Assembly (NCBI RefSeq): GCF_016592555.1
Contig: NZ_AP014546.1
Span: forward strand, 2,862,501-2,926,500
Source of the DNA: Neptunomonas japonica JAMM 1380
GTDB taxonomy: Bacteria > Pseudomonadota > Gammaproteobacteria > Pseudomonadales > Balneatricaceae
Length of the DNA stretch: 64,000 nucleotides
Direction: 5' to 3'
In this document: positions 25,717-36,476 of the stretch, piece by piece
Layout of the letters: each line of letters opens with the position of its first letter
Position numbering within the stretch: the stretch's first letter is position 1
Made by a program: the position numbers and the translations under genes
Notes under the pieces: model-generated
Seen by the model: the letters and a program-made list of their open reading frames with translations, nothing else
What the model was told of the DNA's origin: nothing
Database searches by the model: none

Positions 25717-27747
25717 CTAGTGTTGTGCTAATGAAGCCTCTTCTACAGAGTATTCAAAGTTATTTATACCTTCTTCTTTTGATAAATACATTGACATCTC
25801 TGCACTTTGGACCAACCCAGCCACATCGCTAGACTGGTTTGGAAAGGTGCTAATACCAATATTAATACTCACTTTGAAATAGCAACCGTTAATGAAGAAG
25901 GGCTCCTCAAAAGCGGTTATGAGTTTCTCAGCAACACTCCCAGCATTGCCTTTAGTTTTAATGTTGTTAAGAACGATCATAAACAGATCATCACTAAAAC
26001 GAGCCACCAGATCATCGCCGCGCAGGCAACTAGAAACACGCTCTGAAACGACAGAGAACAACGTCACATTGCCATCTGCAGGGTCCATCAATAGATGACT
26101 ATCAGTGGATTTTTTCACTTCACAACACATTACAGCTAATGAGCTTCCATTTTCCAAATTGCTTGCCATCATTTCAGGCAGCAACTGTAAGAAAAGATGT
26201 TTATTAGCCACTTCAGTTACCGGATCATGAAAGGCTAGCCAGGCCAGTCGCTCTTCAGCTTTTTTATTCGAAGTGATATCAATACCAATAGAAAGAATGA
26301 CGGGGTGATCCACGTTACTTTCCATATTCGTATGAATCCAGTATAAATGGCACGTTTCTCCTTTAATATCTGTGCATCTAGCTTCAAAACAAACTAAGTT
26401 TTCACGCCCTATGTAAAGCTTATTAATACCATCTAACGCCGTTCTGTTATGACTTCCAACCAAGAAATGATCAGAGAAAATATGCTCCGGGCGGTCTTTA
26501 AGCTCACCGAATAACTGCTTGGCAAGCTCATTCATAGTCAACACTCGCCCATTCAGGCACTGAGTTAACACAATACTATTAGCGTTCCCCATCAAATTAG
26601 CGACGGTATCTTTTTCATAAACCTGGGCAGAGACACTAGCTTTAGAAGGAGGTATCACTTGTAGCTCTTGATTACTCAAAGAAACCCGCTCCTCATTTCT
26701 TACCATACATAGCTGGCGTATTTTGTCGATCTCATCAGAAAAAGCAGACTTAGCAAGTACGTTCTGAGGATGTATCAAAGACCTTGAAGGTGCTTGTTTC
26801 AAGATAAATCTTAACCGCTTAACAACACACTCAACTAACATTCCTATTATCAAAATAAGAATTGTACTGGCAACAATCATTCCTGCTTTATACTTAAATT
26901 GGACTTTTTGTAATCGATCTACATTTTGTGTTTTATCGGCTATAAGTACCCATACGGTTTCATCGGATTGAATGCTACTAGGCACGGTAAAAAAAACATC
27001 ATAACTATGGCCAAACGCACGTACCGAATACAAAGTATCAAGAACAAATTTAGGCTCAGTCTGGCTTAATAAATTTAACAACTGGATATTTTGGTTTTTT
27101 TGCGTCATTTGAGTAAAAAGTAATGGCCAATTGGTCACTGCAGGCTCACTTTCTTTAATCTTTTTAGCAATACCGATATCTACACCGGTTAACTGCTTAA
27201 AATCTAAAACCGTTCCTTGTATCACTCGCCCAACGACAAGAACACCACTGACACTGCCATTACTTAACAACGGTATCGCTATATAGTGCGAGCACTGCTC
27301 TCGACAAATCAAATCCCGAACTGGGTATTCCTGAGCAATCGCTTTTTCTACTATAGTATCAAAAGAGGAATGAACTACTCCCCATGTCATGATTAACTCA
27401 CCCTTTGGGCTAAACAATACAGCGCTATCCAATACCCCTTGAGCTTCTAATTGCGCAAAATCATAATCAAATACTATCTGAACATATTGATTTTGATCTG
27501 AGCCAGACGTTTGGGTTAGCGCTGTAATCGTTTGCGCGACTTCTAATAACTTGTGGTAGGACGTGGTCAATGAGCCATTCAGTGCTTTAAGGTTTGCGGC
27601 ATGAGACTCACTACGCGTTGCTTCATGTTGGTGTAGTAGCTGTTGATTAATATAACCATAAAGCAGCACATTAATTACAATAACTAAAAATGCTAACGGA
27701 ACGAGTATTTTCCAACGCAGGCTTACAAAAGCAGGTCGCAGAATCAT
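25717..27747 (-). CDS. Membrane sensor with PAS and degenerate GGDEF domain
   Basis: 676 residues: TM1 at about 13-31, a periplasmic sensor region of about 250 residues (CHASE4/dCache-like in layout, with a CSHYIAIPLLSNGSVSGVLVVGRV pattern), TM2 at about 288-308, a PAS domain (about 385-500, ending in the PAC-like LYWIHTNMESNVDHPVILSIGIDIT), and a GGDEF domain beginning AFHDPVTEVANKHLF. The catalytic loop reads SDDLF instead of GGDEF, so diguanylate cyclase activity is unlikely. It could act as a cyclic-di-GMP or nucleotide receptor. It is the last gene of the PstS-like/porin/sensor unit, 18 bases after the porin gene. Confidence 0.85.
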   Translation of the reverse strand: MILRPAFVSLRWKILVPLAFLVIVINVLLYGYINQQLLHQHEATRSESHAANLKALNGSLTTSYHKLLEVAQTITALTQTSGSDQNQYVQIVFDYDFAQLEAQGVLDSAVLFSPKGELIMTWGVVHSSFDTIVEKAIAQEYPVRDLICREQCSHYIAIPLLSNGSVSGVLVVGRVIQGTVLDFKQLTGVDIGIAKKIKESEPAVTNWPLLFTQMTQKNQNIQLLNLLSQTEPKFVLDTLYSVRAFGHSYDVFFTVPSSIQSDETVWVLIADKTQNVDRLQKVQFKYKAGMIVASTILILIIGMLVECVVKRLRFILKQAPSRSLIHPQNVLAKSAFSDEIDKIRQLCMVRNEERVSLSNQELQVIPPSKASVSAQVYEKDTVANLMGNANSIVLTQCLNGRVLTMNELAKQLFGELKDRPEHIFSDHFLVGSHNRTALDGINKLYIGRENLVCFEARCTDIKGETCHLYWIHTNMESNVDHPVILSIGIDITSNKKAEERLAWLAFHDPVTEVANKHLFLQLLPEMMASNLENGSSLAVMCCEVKKSTDSHLLMDPADGNVTLFSVVSERVSSCLRGDDLVARFSDDLFMIVLNNIKTKGNAGSVAEKLITAFEEPFFINGCYFKVSINIGISTFPNQSSDVAGLVQSAEMSMYLSKEEGINNFEYSVEEASLAQH

Positions 27748-27765
27748 CCTTGCTTAACTCCTTTC

Positions 27766-28956
27766 TTAAAAACGATAAGCTGCCTGCAAAAGGTAAAGGT
27801 TCCAGTCTTTTTCAAGCTTGCTAGCATCCAAGTTATCCTGTATTGCCAACCAGCCGGCCCCCTTAATACTATGCCATTCAGCACGGAAGCTCATATTAGG
27901 TGAGGCCTGCCACCCAATACCTAACGTATAATCTTTTGTCCATTGAGAATAAGCTGGCCGACTAGAACGCTGTTCAGCCTTAAAACCGTTCCGATCATTT
28001 TTATTAAGAAAAAACACATCATAACGCAGCATAAAATCCCAATTTTTTGCGAAGCGATACTCTGCTTGTAAATAATAAGACTCCGAGGTACTTTTTCCAT
28101 TTTTCTCAAAAGCCCCGCCTAAATCACTTCTATCTACGCTTAAAAGCATATATTCCGCAGTAAAGGATAAGCTTTCGGTATTATACTGCCCACCCAAAAT
28201 GGCAACATCAATACTCACCTTCCCATCGTTAAGCCCCAATTCACCGATGGGACCAGGGTGATATATTAGGTCAAACTGGCCTAAGGTAACCCCCATGACC
28301 CAGGCATCAGCACCATCTACGAGGGAAACCCGTGATAGAACCCCTAGATCATCTTCAAATTTTCCGGAAAAATCAGCTCGAAAATATCCGTATTCAGTAT
28401 TAACACTTTCTCTTGGGCGGCCTATAAGAAAATCTATATCTATACGCATACCCGCAATGGGAAAATTGCCATAAAGCATCATTCCATCAGCTGAAAGTTG
28501 TAACTCTCTTGTCGTATTAAAATATATTGATTGAGGTAAGGCGATAGATGGCCTTGTAAAAGCTACATCCCGCGTTTCATTATAAAAACCATAAGGTAAT
28601 TTCACCCTACCAATACGTACGCCATATTCACGAGAAACATCAGAAGATAAGCCAAAGTCTGCAAGCAAATAATCTAACTGCAGCTCACCATTATCCACTG
28701 CCCCAAATTTTCGAGACATCACTTGACCCGCAAGATGTAGCTGACTCGTAGCACGCCATGTTGCATGCACTGCCAACTCTCGAAAATCAGAACTTACTCT
28801 CTCGCTACTCTTGCCGGAAAAGTTATTATTATCTGTTCGCGAAAGCCCCTGAGTTAGAACCCCCCCCCAATACCAATCAGACAAACCCTCTTGCGCTAAC
28901 GTATTGCAGGAGACAAATAAGAACATCCATAAAAATAACCACCTACTGTATTTCAA
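27766..28956 (-). CDS. Outer-membrane porin-like beta-barrel protein
   Basis: 396 residues. A signal peptide (WLFLWMFLFVSCNTLAQEG) precedes a sequence dominated by alternating strands with aromatic girdles (YGVRIGRVKLPYGFYNETRDVAFTRPS). It ends in a C-terminal Phe preceded by a strand (LYLLQAAYRF), the BamA recognition pattern for outer-membrane barrels. The specific solute is not evident. The start overlaps the end of the PstS-like gene by 14 bases. Together with that gene and the sensor it looks like a cassette. Confidence 0.82.
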   Translation of the reverse strand: MKYSRWLFLWMFLFVSCNTLAQEGLSDWYWGGVLTQGLSRTDNNNFSGKSSERVSSDFRELAVHATWRATSQLHLAGQVMSRKFGAVDNGELQLDYLLADFGLSSDVSREYGVRIGRVKLPYGFYNETRDVAFTRPSIALPQSIYFNTTRELQLSADGMMLYGNFPIAGMRIDIDFLIGRPRESVNTEYGYFRADFSGKFEDDLGVLSRVSLVDGADAWVMGVTLGQFDLIYHPGPIGELGLNDGKVSIDVAILGGQYNTESLSFTAEYMLLSVDRSDLGGAFEKNGKSTSESYYLQAEYRFAKNWDFMLRYDVFFLNKNDRNGFKAEQRSSRPAYSQWTKDYTLGIGWQASPNMSFRAEWHSIKGAGWLAIQDNLDASKLEKDWNLYLLQAAYRF

Positions 28957-29368
28957 TGATCTTTACCCCTTTCAACAAAGGCAAGCTATTGTCATCCATA
29001 TAACCTACAGCGCCTTTGGTACTTTGAACACGTAACAGCATCTCCTGAGGCGAAGAAACCAATATAGGAGGAAAACCAGCACCACTGAAAACAGAACGAT
29101 CCCAGATCATCCGTAACTGATACGGAAACATACCGAGATTAGATTTCACAAAGGAACGATGAAGTGGGTGCTTGTCTGTTAATACAAAAACGCGTATTGG
29201 CTTTTGATCAGGCCAACGAGAGGAGCGCATAGAAAAAACTGAGCGCAATCCTTGCGAAGAGATACTGCTAATAGCTACGTCTGGATGCGCAATAACGATA
29301 CCTGCTTGCGATACCTGTGGTAGCGCCAGTAATATTATAGCCAGGTGTTTTCGTAAATTGCGCGTCAC
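28943..29368 (-). CDS. Small PstS-like periplasmic binding protein
   Basis: About 141 residues from the GTG at 29368, which has GAGGGA five bases before it. The open frame runs to 29548, but that part lies inside the tRNA-Glu gene and is not coding. A signal peptide (LRKHLAIILLALPQVSQAG) is followed by SSISSQGLRSVFSMRSSRWPDQKPIRVFVLTDKHPLHRSFVKSNLGM, the pattern of short phosphate-ABC substrate-binding-like proteins, ending with STKGAVGYMDDNSLP. No permease genes are nearby, so transport seems unlikely. It probably gives a ligand signal to the sensor encoded downstream. Confidence 0.78.
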   Translation of the reverse strand: MTRNLRKHLAIILLALPQVSQAGIVIAHPDVAISSISSQGLRSVFSMRSSRWPDQKPIRVFVLTDKHPLHRSFVKSNLGMFPYQLRMIWDRSVFSGAGFPPILVSSPQEMLLRVQSTKGAVGYMDDNSLPLLKGVKIIEIQ

Positions 29369-29470
29369 TACGGTCCCTCGTAAGGCGACAAAATAAATAG
29401 AAGTGCCATATAAGCGGCTGATTATATACGAAAAATATAAAAACTGTGAGCGTTTCAAGAAGAAAAAAGA

Positions 29471-29546
29471 TGGCGTCCCATAGGGGGTTCGAACCCCTGT
29501 TACCGCCGTGAAAGGGCGGTGTCCTAGACCACTAGACGAATGGGAC
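29471..29546 (-). tRNA. tRNA-Glu (UUC), copy a
   Basis: 76 bases including an encoded CCA. The acceptor stem GTCCCAT pairs with ATGGGAC, there is a T-loop GTTCGAAC, and the anticodon TTC lies in the loop between CGCCC and the following ACGGCGG arm. It is identical in sequence to the other three tRNA-Glu genes here. Confidence 0.96.
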
Positions 29547-29594
29547 ATATCATAAGTACTTTTAGAAAAATACTTTTAAAACATACTGTAAATA

Positions 29595-29670
<76 letters not shown>

Positions 29671-29703
29671 AACATTATTTTAGCCAATAGTACGGCCAAA
29701 ATA

Positions 29704-29779
29704 TGGCGTCCCATAGGGGGTTCGAACCCCTGTTACCGCCGTGAAAGGGCGGTGTCCTAGACCACTAGACGAATGGGAC
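29704..29779 (-). tRNA. tRNA-Glu (UUC), copy c
   Basis: 76 bases with encoded CCA and the same sequence as copy a. It is the tRNA gene nearest to the 3' end of the MshQ-like gene, 75 bases away. Confidence 0.96.
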
Positions 29780-29854
29780 ATTCTTCTTAAAGGCAGTACC
29801 CTTTAAAGAGGCGCAAATCTTAGTGATTCCAAGGATCGATGTCAAGGGTTAATA

Positions 29855-32800
29855 TCACCATTGACGCTGAAATATTACTTTATCATTACTTCGGAATTGC
29901 CCGAAGACAATATGAGCAGAAGGCTCCTCTTCAAAACGCCCATCACCATCCCAATCAAATTTAAAGTAAGGAGCCTCAGTCAAGTTAACAGACACATTCA
30001 CACTCCCTGTATTAGATGCCCCCGGAGCACTCATCACTACTCCAGCATCGCCCTTATCCACTCTAAAATCAGTTGCTAAAAACGCATAACTAGGCACTGT
30101 CAATCCTGATGATATTAACGAGCCGTCAGCATCAGTATAAGTTACGCTAGACGTTAACCAAGCACTGCAACTATCATCCGAATTGGTTATAAAATTAGCG
30201 CCATCATAATACTCAGCAAGCCAGGGCAAAGGCAAAGCTTCAGTTTCAGGCCCATACGCATTCACTACATTAAGGCGGCCAAAGCGAAGCTCCTTAGCAG
30301 AAATATTTTCTATACTAAAACCACTACAGACCTCCTCTAACAAGTCACCATCACTATCAGAATCAATGCGGTAACACACGTCATCAGCGTCAGTAAAATC
30401 AGCCGCAGTAAAAGACAGATCAACAAGCCCCTCAAAGGGCGCCTCTAACGCAACACGATCAAACAAAATCGAATCACCACTTAGAGTATTAGTTGCCTCT
30501 CCATCGTAATTCTTTTCAGAATCCCCCCACGTTCCTGCAGACAGATCAATATCTTCCACTAATGTTGTTGATACAGCCATACTCACATCTGCATATGAGC
30601 GTCCTGATTGCCTCTCAGATAACTTCCAAAGATCTTTACCATAGTTTTTAACAGCCTGGCCTGCCACATTGAAAGCACTCACAGTAACCTCTGGCGCTTC
30701 TTTATACCTAATCTCCTCACCCATATAAGAGAAAATATCTGAAGAGCAATGCGTATCCCATTCCGGCGTATTAGCTACCACCTTAAAGTAACCTGGAATA
30801 AAACGCCCTACTGGCGTCGTGGCTAGCCCTAAATCATGCCCATAATAATTAGTATCTCGCGCATACAAATCTATAATACCCACTTCCGAGTAACGCGCCG
30901 CAACATCTTCAAAAACACCCGTACTAAAACCCGACGATATGCCAATCCAGCTTTGCACTTGACCTGCTGCATCAAGATCACTGGCAACCAAGTTAGCTAT
31001 AGAACCACCTAGAGAAACCGATAAAGCACCACCAGCACCACCTTCCACAGCGGTTGGCGTATTCAAGCTAATACCAAGTTCTGCATTGGATGGCTGATAA
31101 TTAGGCGTCACATCACCATTTGCACACTGCCCAGACACGCGTAAAGTAAAGGGCCTTGCTGCAGCCCAGACAGCACCTCCAGAAACATTACCATTATTGA
31201 GCAGAGTGGCAGCTCTAGGTGGCCCAACGTCAACAAACTCTGCCATAGGAAGCAAGCGTGAGGGGTAAGCAATAAAGGAATCCGATCCATTTAAGGCTTT
31301 AGCCCCAATGGTAAGCTCAGCATTTAACTCCACCTCGCCCGCATCAGAATACTGGACAGTCATCTCTGCCTCTCCCTGAGCATTAAAATTCATCGAGACT
31401 GGCGTCCCGGAAGCGCTAGTCGCCAACGAATAAGCGCTACCGGCCGTACTCAACAGCACAGTTTTAGTGCCTGCTGTAGGGGCCATATAGCGACTATAAA
31501 AATTAACGCTTTGATTACCCGCAACGGCACTTTCACAACTAGCAGAACTATCGGACTTTTTCACCGCACGTACGACAACAGTTGTTGAAGCGTTACACGA
31601 TTGCGTATCAGGGATAGAAAATACCAACCCTGCATCCGACACTGACAAGTTTTTATCTTCTGGATGGGATGCATCGCCCTTATCAGAAGAAGCACCATCC
31701 GTTACATTAAAATTCAGCACATCAGGATCTGAAACCAAATCCGGATAAGAAAAACGCAGAGTCACACTCGTTTCACCATTATCCGGAAACTGATAAGTCG
31801 CCTGCCCACCGCCTGAATTGCTTAGTACTCCGGACCCAACAGCTACAGACAGCCAATCACCTTTTCCTGTTGAAGTCGATATTTGCAATAACGCATCCTT
31901 AGCATCAACGGCTACATCTGCATTATCATGAGCGGTAAAGGTAATCTCTTCTGCCAAACAGCTAACCATCGACTCATCATGCGAGATCTCATAATGGTTT
32001 ACCGTTACCGGCTCAATACAATTACAAGAGCGCAATGCCCCATCATAATTTCTCTCAGCTATTTCATTACTAACAATGCTTTCAATTTCAAAAGTCGTTA
32101 GATCAACATCAAAAATCTTCACCTCATCAATATCACCATCAAAAAATCTGGCAGTAACATTTTGATCCTGGCCAATCTGCAAGGCATTACTATTTGTTAT
32201 CAACTGCCCTGTGTGAGTTTGACGAGCCGCTTCCTGCCCATCTATATAAATAACTTGGAGACCATCTTTGTAGGTAACAGCAACATGATGCCACTGACCT
32301 AAGTTAACAGTACTCCCAGATGTAAAGCTGCGCGTCACATTATTTGAATCCTGCCACCACCAATACACTTGACGGTTACTATCAATATGCACTTCATAAT
32401 TACTATCTTTTGATATAAAGGTCTTTAATTCAGTAGGCGTATTATCCAGACGAATCCAAGCCATCACTGTCATTGCTGTCGGCAAGTCCACAAAATTTGA
32501 ATCCGGCAGGTTGACGTAATCATCCTCACTATCAAACTGAGCCAAACCACATATTTGCCCATCAACAGTAGAGAGCACACCATTAACCGCATAAGCATCT
32601 AAGCCATTAGGGCCGCTATCAACAACATCTTGCCCATCAGACCAATTACAACTATCAAATCGATAATTAACTACAGGGGAAGGCAGCTCACAACGCCGCT
32701 CCGTACCGTCATAGTTTTTACCGGCTAGTTGGTTATCATATAAAGTGGAGACTTGTGCATAGTTTAGCTGCGAGGAAAAAATCATAGGCTCGTCTACCAA

Positions 32801-35044
32801 GCCCTCCCAGTCCTGAGAAGGCTCAAAACCACTCCCCACAGCATCTTGCTCCTGACCGATTATCAACCCACGAGTATCAACATCAATCACACCAGTATAA
32901 GTGCTGTTTTGACAACCTTGTGCCACACCATCACGATACAGGCAATGCTGCCCTGCACTGCGTGCCCACACATAATGATGCCATTGATCATCGTTAATAG
33001 CTGGCAGGGAATATGACGCTACTATTGAATTCCTAAAATACAATTGCAAACTACTTGTACTAGAGAAAAACATCAGCACACCATTTGTATGCGTACTAGA
33101 TGCTGCAGAAAAAATAGCTTGAGCTCCACTTCGCGTAGAGTCCAGCTTCCCCCAAACAGAGATAGAAAAGTCATTTGAATTATCAAGAGCCGCATTATCC
33201 AACGATATATAATCGCTTATACCATCACGGCTAAGATCTGCTGCACGACACACAACACCATCACTACTCGTTGCCATAGCCTGGCTAGCCACCCCATGAA
33301 ACGCGTTAGTGCTATAGTCTTTTATTTCGCCAGCCACTCCCTCCCAAACAGCCTCATCAAGATGCCAATCAGCATTAGGCAACGGGAGAGTGCCATCCGG
33401 CGGGAGTGGTGGATCTGGACAGACTCTTGAAGAACCATCCCAATTGCTTCCCGCCAATTGGTTGGTATAAATTGAATGCACACTCGACGCAGAAAGCTCA
33501 CCGCTAAAAATCATGGGCTCATCGACCAAACCCTCCCAATCTTGATTAGCAGCAAATCCACCACCCACAGAGTCTTGCTCTTGACCAATAACCAAACCAT
33601 TAGGAGATACTGATATAGCCCCGGTATAGGTGTCGATCTGACACCCCTTGCTCACACCATCCACAAACAGACAGTGCTGCCCTTCATTACGCGTCCATAC
33701 ATAGTGATGCCAACGGTCATCACTAATGGCTGGCAATGAGTATGTTGCGACTATCTCATCTCGAAAGAAAAAATTTAAAGAGCTAGTGTTAGCAAAAAAC
33801 ATCAACACACCATTGGTATGTGAACTAGAGGCTGCAGAAAAAAGGGTTTGGGCTTCACTACGGGTAGAATCCAACTTCCCCCAAACAGAAATAGAAAAAT
33901 CATCAAGACCATCAAGAGCAGAGCTACCCAAAGATACATAATCATTATCACCACTTTCGCGAAGATCCGCAGCATTACAGACAACACCATCCGTAGAATT
34001 TGCAATATGCTTATTTGCAACGCCGTGATAACCATTTCCACCCGAATCTAACACTTCACCAGCAAGAGCCGCCCATTCATATTCATCAAAATACCATGCG
34101 GCATGCACTTCAGGCTCACAAACTGGCTGGTAACGAATACTGATGTCATCAATATACATACCAATCACAGCCCGATTACCTGATGCCAAAAAGCGAATTT
34201 GTGTATTGCTGCTAGCGTAAGCAGAAATATCAAAAGAAGCAGAGACCGCGGAAGTATTACTCCTATCGATATAGTAGCTTTGCAAATTGGTCCAACTGCT
34301 GCCGCCGTTATTAGATACCGAGAGCACTACGGTCTGATTACCTTGATTTACCCCTCTGCGATAGACAAATGATAGCGTTGCACTCGTCGCTCCACTTAAA
34401 TCAGCCTCTCGATAAACACCCCGATCACTATAGGTTTGCGCGCTACTTCCTGACGGAACACCTAAACGCAGGCAGTTCCCGCTACTACATAAATCACTAC
34501 GCACTCTGGCAATGCCCGCGCTAATACCATCAGATTCACCTATTTCAACCCAGCTCCCGGCCCAATTGGCACTACCACTACTTTGGCTGTAAGAAACGCG
34601 AGGGAAACTATCACCTACGCTTTGCGCTGCACAACTACTGGTCTCTGCCGCCCAGGTTGCCGAAAATCCACGATCAGTAACAGAACTATCACTTATAAAG
34701 CGAACTAACATAGCTCCAGAGCTGGCAGTATAGGTTCCTGCGGTTGAACCACTTAAGCTCGCTATCTGAGATGAAGACGTACTGGTACCGTCATATAAAT
34801 AGATATAGTCGTAACTGTTCTCAAGAGCAAAATCAGAAAACGTAAGCGTTACACTAGAAGCCCCTGAAGGCTGAATCAAAAAAAGTGCAATCTTCTCTGT
34901 TTGAGTACTGACCACCGCCACCTCCCGAGTCAAACAAACTGCCTGACGCCGCTGACGAAGAAACGGAAGAACACATACTTTCAGCATTTGCGTTTAATGA
35001 TAAAAAAACAAAAAACTAAGGAGGCCCCAAATGAGACTTTTCAT
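29855..35044 (-). pseudogene. Giant MshQ-like surface protein (CUB, LamG, DUF6701-like), two frame slips at the 5' end
   Basis: The longest open frame (34987 to 29855) is 1710 residues but starts inside a CUB domain. The missing start is in the other frames. From the ATG at 35044, a signal peptide (MKSLIWGLLSFLFF, then LSLNANAES) is rebuilt if the A7 at 35002-35008 had eight bases. The CUB opening (GSLFDSGGGGGQYSNREDC) joins the rest if the A7 at 34878-34884 had six. Then follow a jelly-roll/MAM-like region (about 120-290), three LamG domains (about 295-985) and a C-terminal region of about 720 residues like the DUF6701 end of MSHA protein MshQ. It is probably a secreted or pilus-associated adhesin. 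No other msh genes are nearby. Confidence 0.78.
32690..34110 (-). repeat. Tandem LamG domain duplication inside the MshQ-like gene
   Basis: Two consecutive LamG domains of about 230 residues share long identical stretches: WGKLDSTRS, FSAASS followed by HTNGVLMFF, WHHYVW, GLVIGQEQD or GLIIGQEQD, and QDWEGLVDEPMIFS. They are far more alike than either is to the third LamG, which points to a recent internal duplication. Confidence 0.85.
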
Positions 35045-35148
35045 GAACTGCACACTTACTCCATTTTTGATACCCAAAAAGGTAAAATATCGACTTCAAT
35101 GGCCGAATATCAAAGATGTGAACAAGTATAGATGAAGGATATGATTTT

Positions 35149-35224
<76 letters not shown>

Positions 35225-35249
35225 TGATTCTTTCTGTTAAGAAAGTTGG

Positions 35250-35325
35250 TGGCGTCCCATAGGGGGTTCGAACCCCTGTTACCGCCGTGAAAGGGCGGTG
35301 TCCTAGACCACTAGACGAATGGGAC
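35250..35325 (-). tRNA. tRNA-Glu (UUC), copy e
   Basis: 76 bases with encoded CCA, identical in sequence to copies a, c and g. It is the first member of the right-hand Glu-Gly-Glu block. Confidence 0.96.
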
Positions 35326-35377
35326 ATATCATAAGCACTTTTAGAAAAAGCACTGTTGAAACTTTTACCTACAAACT

Positions 35378-35453
<76 letters not shown>

Positions 35454-35488
35454 AACATTATTTCAGCTAAATTAACGGCTAAAATAAT

Positions 35489-35564
35489 TGGCGTCCCATA
35501 GGGGGTTCGAACCCCTGTTACCGCCGTGAAAGGGCGGTGTCCTAGACCACTAGACGAATGGGAC
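35489..35564 (-). tRNA. tRNA-Glu (UUC), copy g
   Basis: 76 bases with encoded CCA. It is the first tRNA of the leftward cluster to be transcribed, so the promoter of the array should lie in 35565-35695. Confidence 0.96.
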
Positions 35565-35695
35565 GCTAAAACACTCAAAGCTTTCCCTCAAATGCGGGGC
35601 GTATATTATGCTTGAGATAAGATTACGTCAAGCATTATTTTTAAATGATTTTCCTATAAAATCAATTACTTCATTATTTGAGAAATAACGTACTT

Positions 35696-36415
35696 ATGTC
35701 TTCTACTGGAACCGCTATTATCATCGTCATCGTGATTGGTGTTTTGATAGGCGTCACTATTATTATTCAAAGCATTGAAAATCAACGTCAACAAAAACGC
35801 ACACGCATGCAAGCCATTCGTAACAACATTCGCAACGTTGAACAACTCTACGACACGCTTCCTAGCGGCTTGGTATCAGAGCAACTAAATCACCTTGTCA
35901 GCCAACATATTAACTTTCAATGGAAAAATTTATTGCTGCTGGATAACACTTCAGCCTCACAAAAAGCGGCCCAAGAAAGCCTTCAAAGGTTATCAGGCTT
36001 TTCACCCGATAATACTTATCCAGCAGGCTCATTAACGTTATTGAATGATAAAAACGAGGCACAAAAAGCAACACTTGCAGCACGAGAATTATCTCAATGG
36101 TTACAAACTCTGAAAAAAAACAGCACTGCAGCACACACTATTAACGACCTTCTGACCCACCTTCAGTACTGCCATGCTCAAGCCAACATAGATTGTATGA
36201 TATTTGATGCCATAGAGTGCGAGCAGATGAAAGGGAGAAAAGTATCTATTCATCAGTATAAAAACTGTCTGAACTCATTAAATAATATGCACCACTTCCA
36301 GAAACATGACAGACAAGTATTCGAGTTGAGCAGTCATATTGAAGCACTATCGAATCAAGCAGATGAAGCTGACCAAGAAGCAGCCAGCAAAGACGCTAAG
36401 GAAACAAGTCACTAG
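35696..36415 (+). CDS. Hypothetical membrane-anchored protein
   Basis: 239 residues from the ATG at 35696. A TTG at 35678 is open but has no ribosome site. One N-terminal membrane helix (AIIIVIVIGVLIGVTIII) is followed by a mostly helical, charged cytoplasmic or periplasmic part with a coiled-coil beginning (ENQRQQKRTRMQAIRNNIRNVEQLYD), and the last 20 residues are Glu/Asp/Ala-rich. I do not recognise the family. It is the first rightward gene after the tRNA array, and its promoter lies near that of the array. A glutathione-transferase gene follows 61 bases later. Confidence 0.7.
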   Translation: MSSTGTAIIIVIVIGVLIGVTIIIQSIENQRQQKRTRMQAIRNNIRNVEQLYDTLPSGLVSEQLNHLVSQHINFQWKNLLLLDNTSASQKAAQESLQRLSGFSPDNTYPAGSLTLLNDKNEAQKATLAARELSQWLQTLKKNSTAAHTINDLLTHLQYCHAQANIDCMIFDAIECEQMKGRKVSIHQYKNCLNSLNNMHHFQKHDRQVFELSSHIEALSNQADEADQEAASKDAKETSH

Positions 36416-36476
36416 CACAAACCAAGGGACTTCCCTTATGATAATCTATCATTTTTCTTAATTAAGGAAAGCGTTT

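Noticed and set aside
29369..29548. N-terminal extension of the PstS-like frame
   Set aside because: It reads through tRNA-Glu copy a. The GTG at 29368 has a good ribosome site and gives a proper signal peptide.
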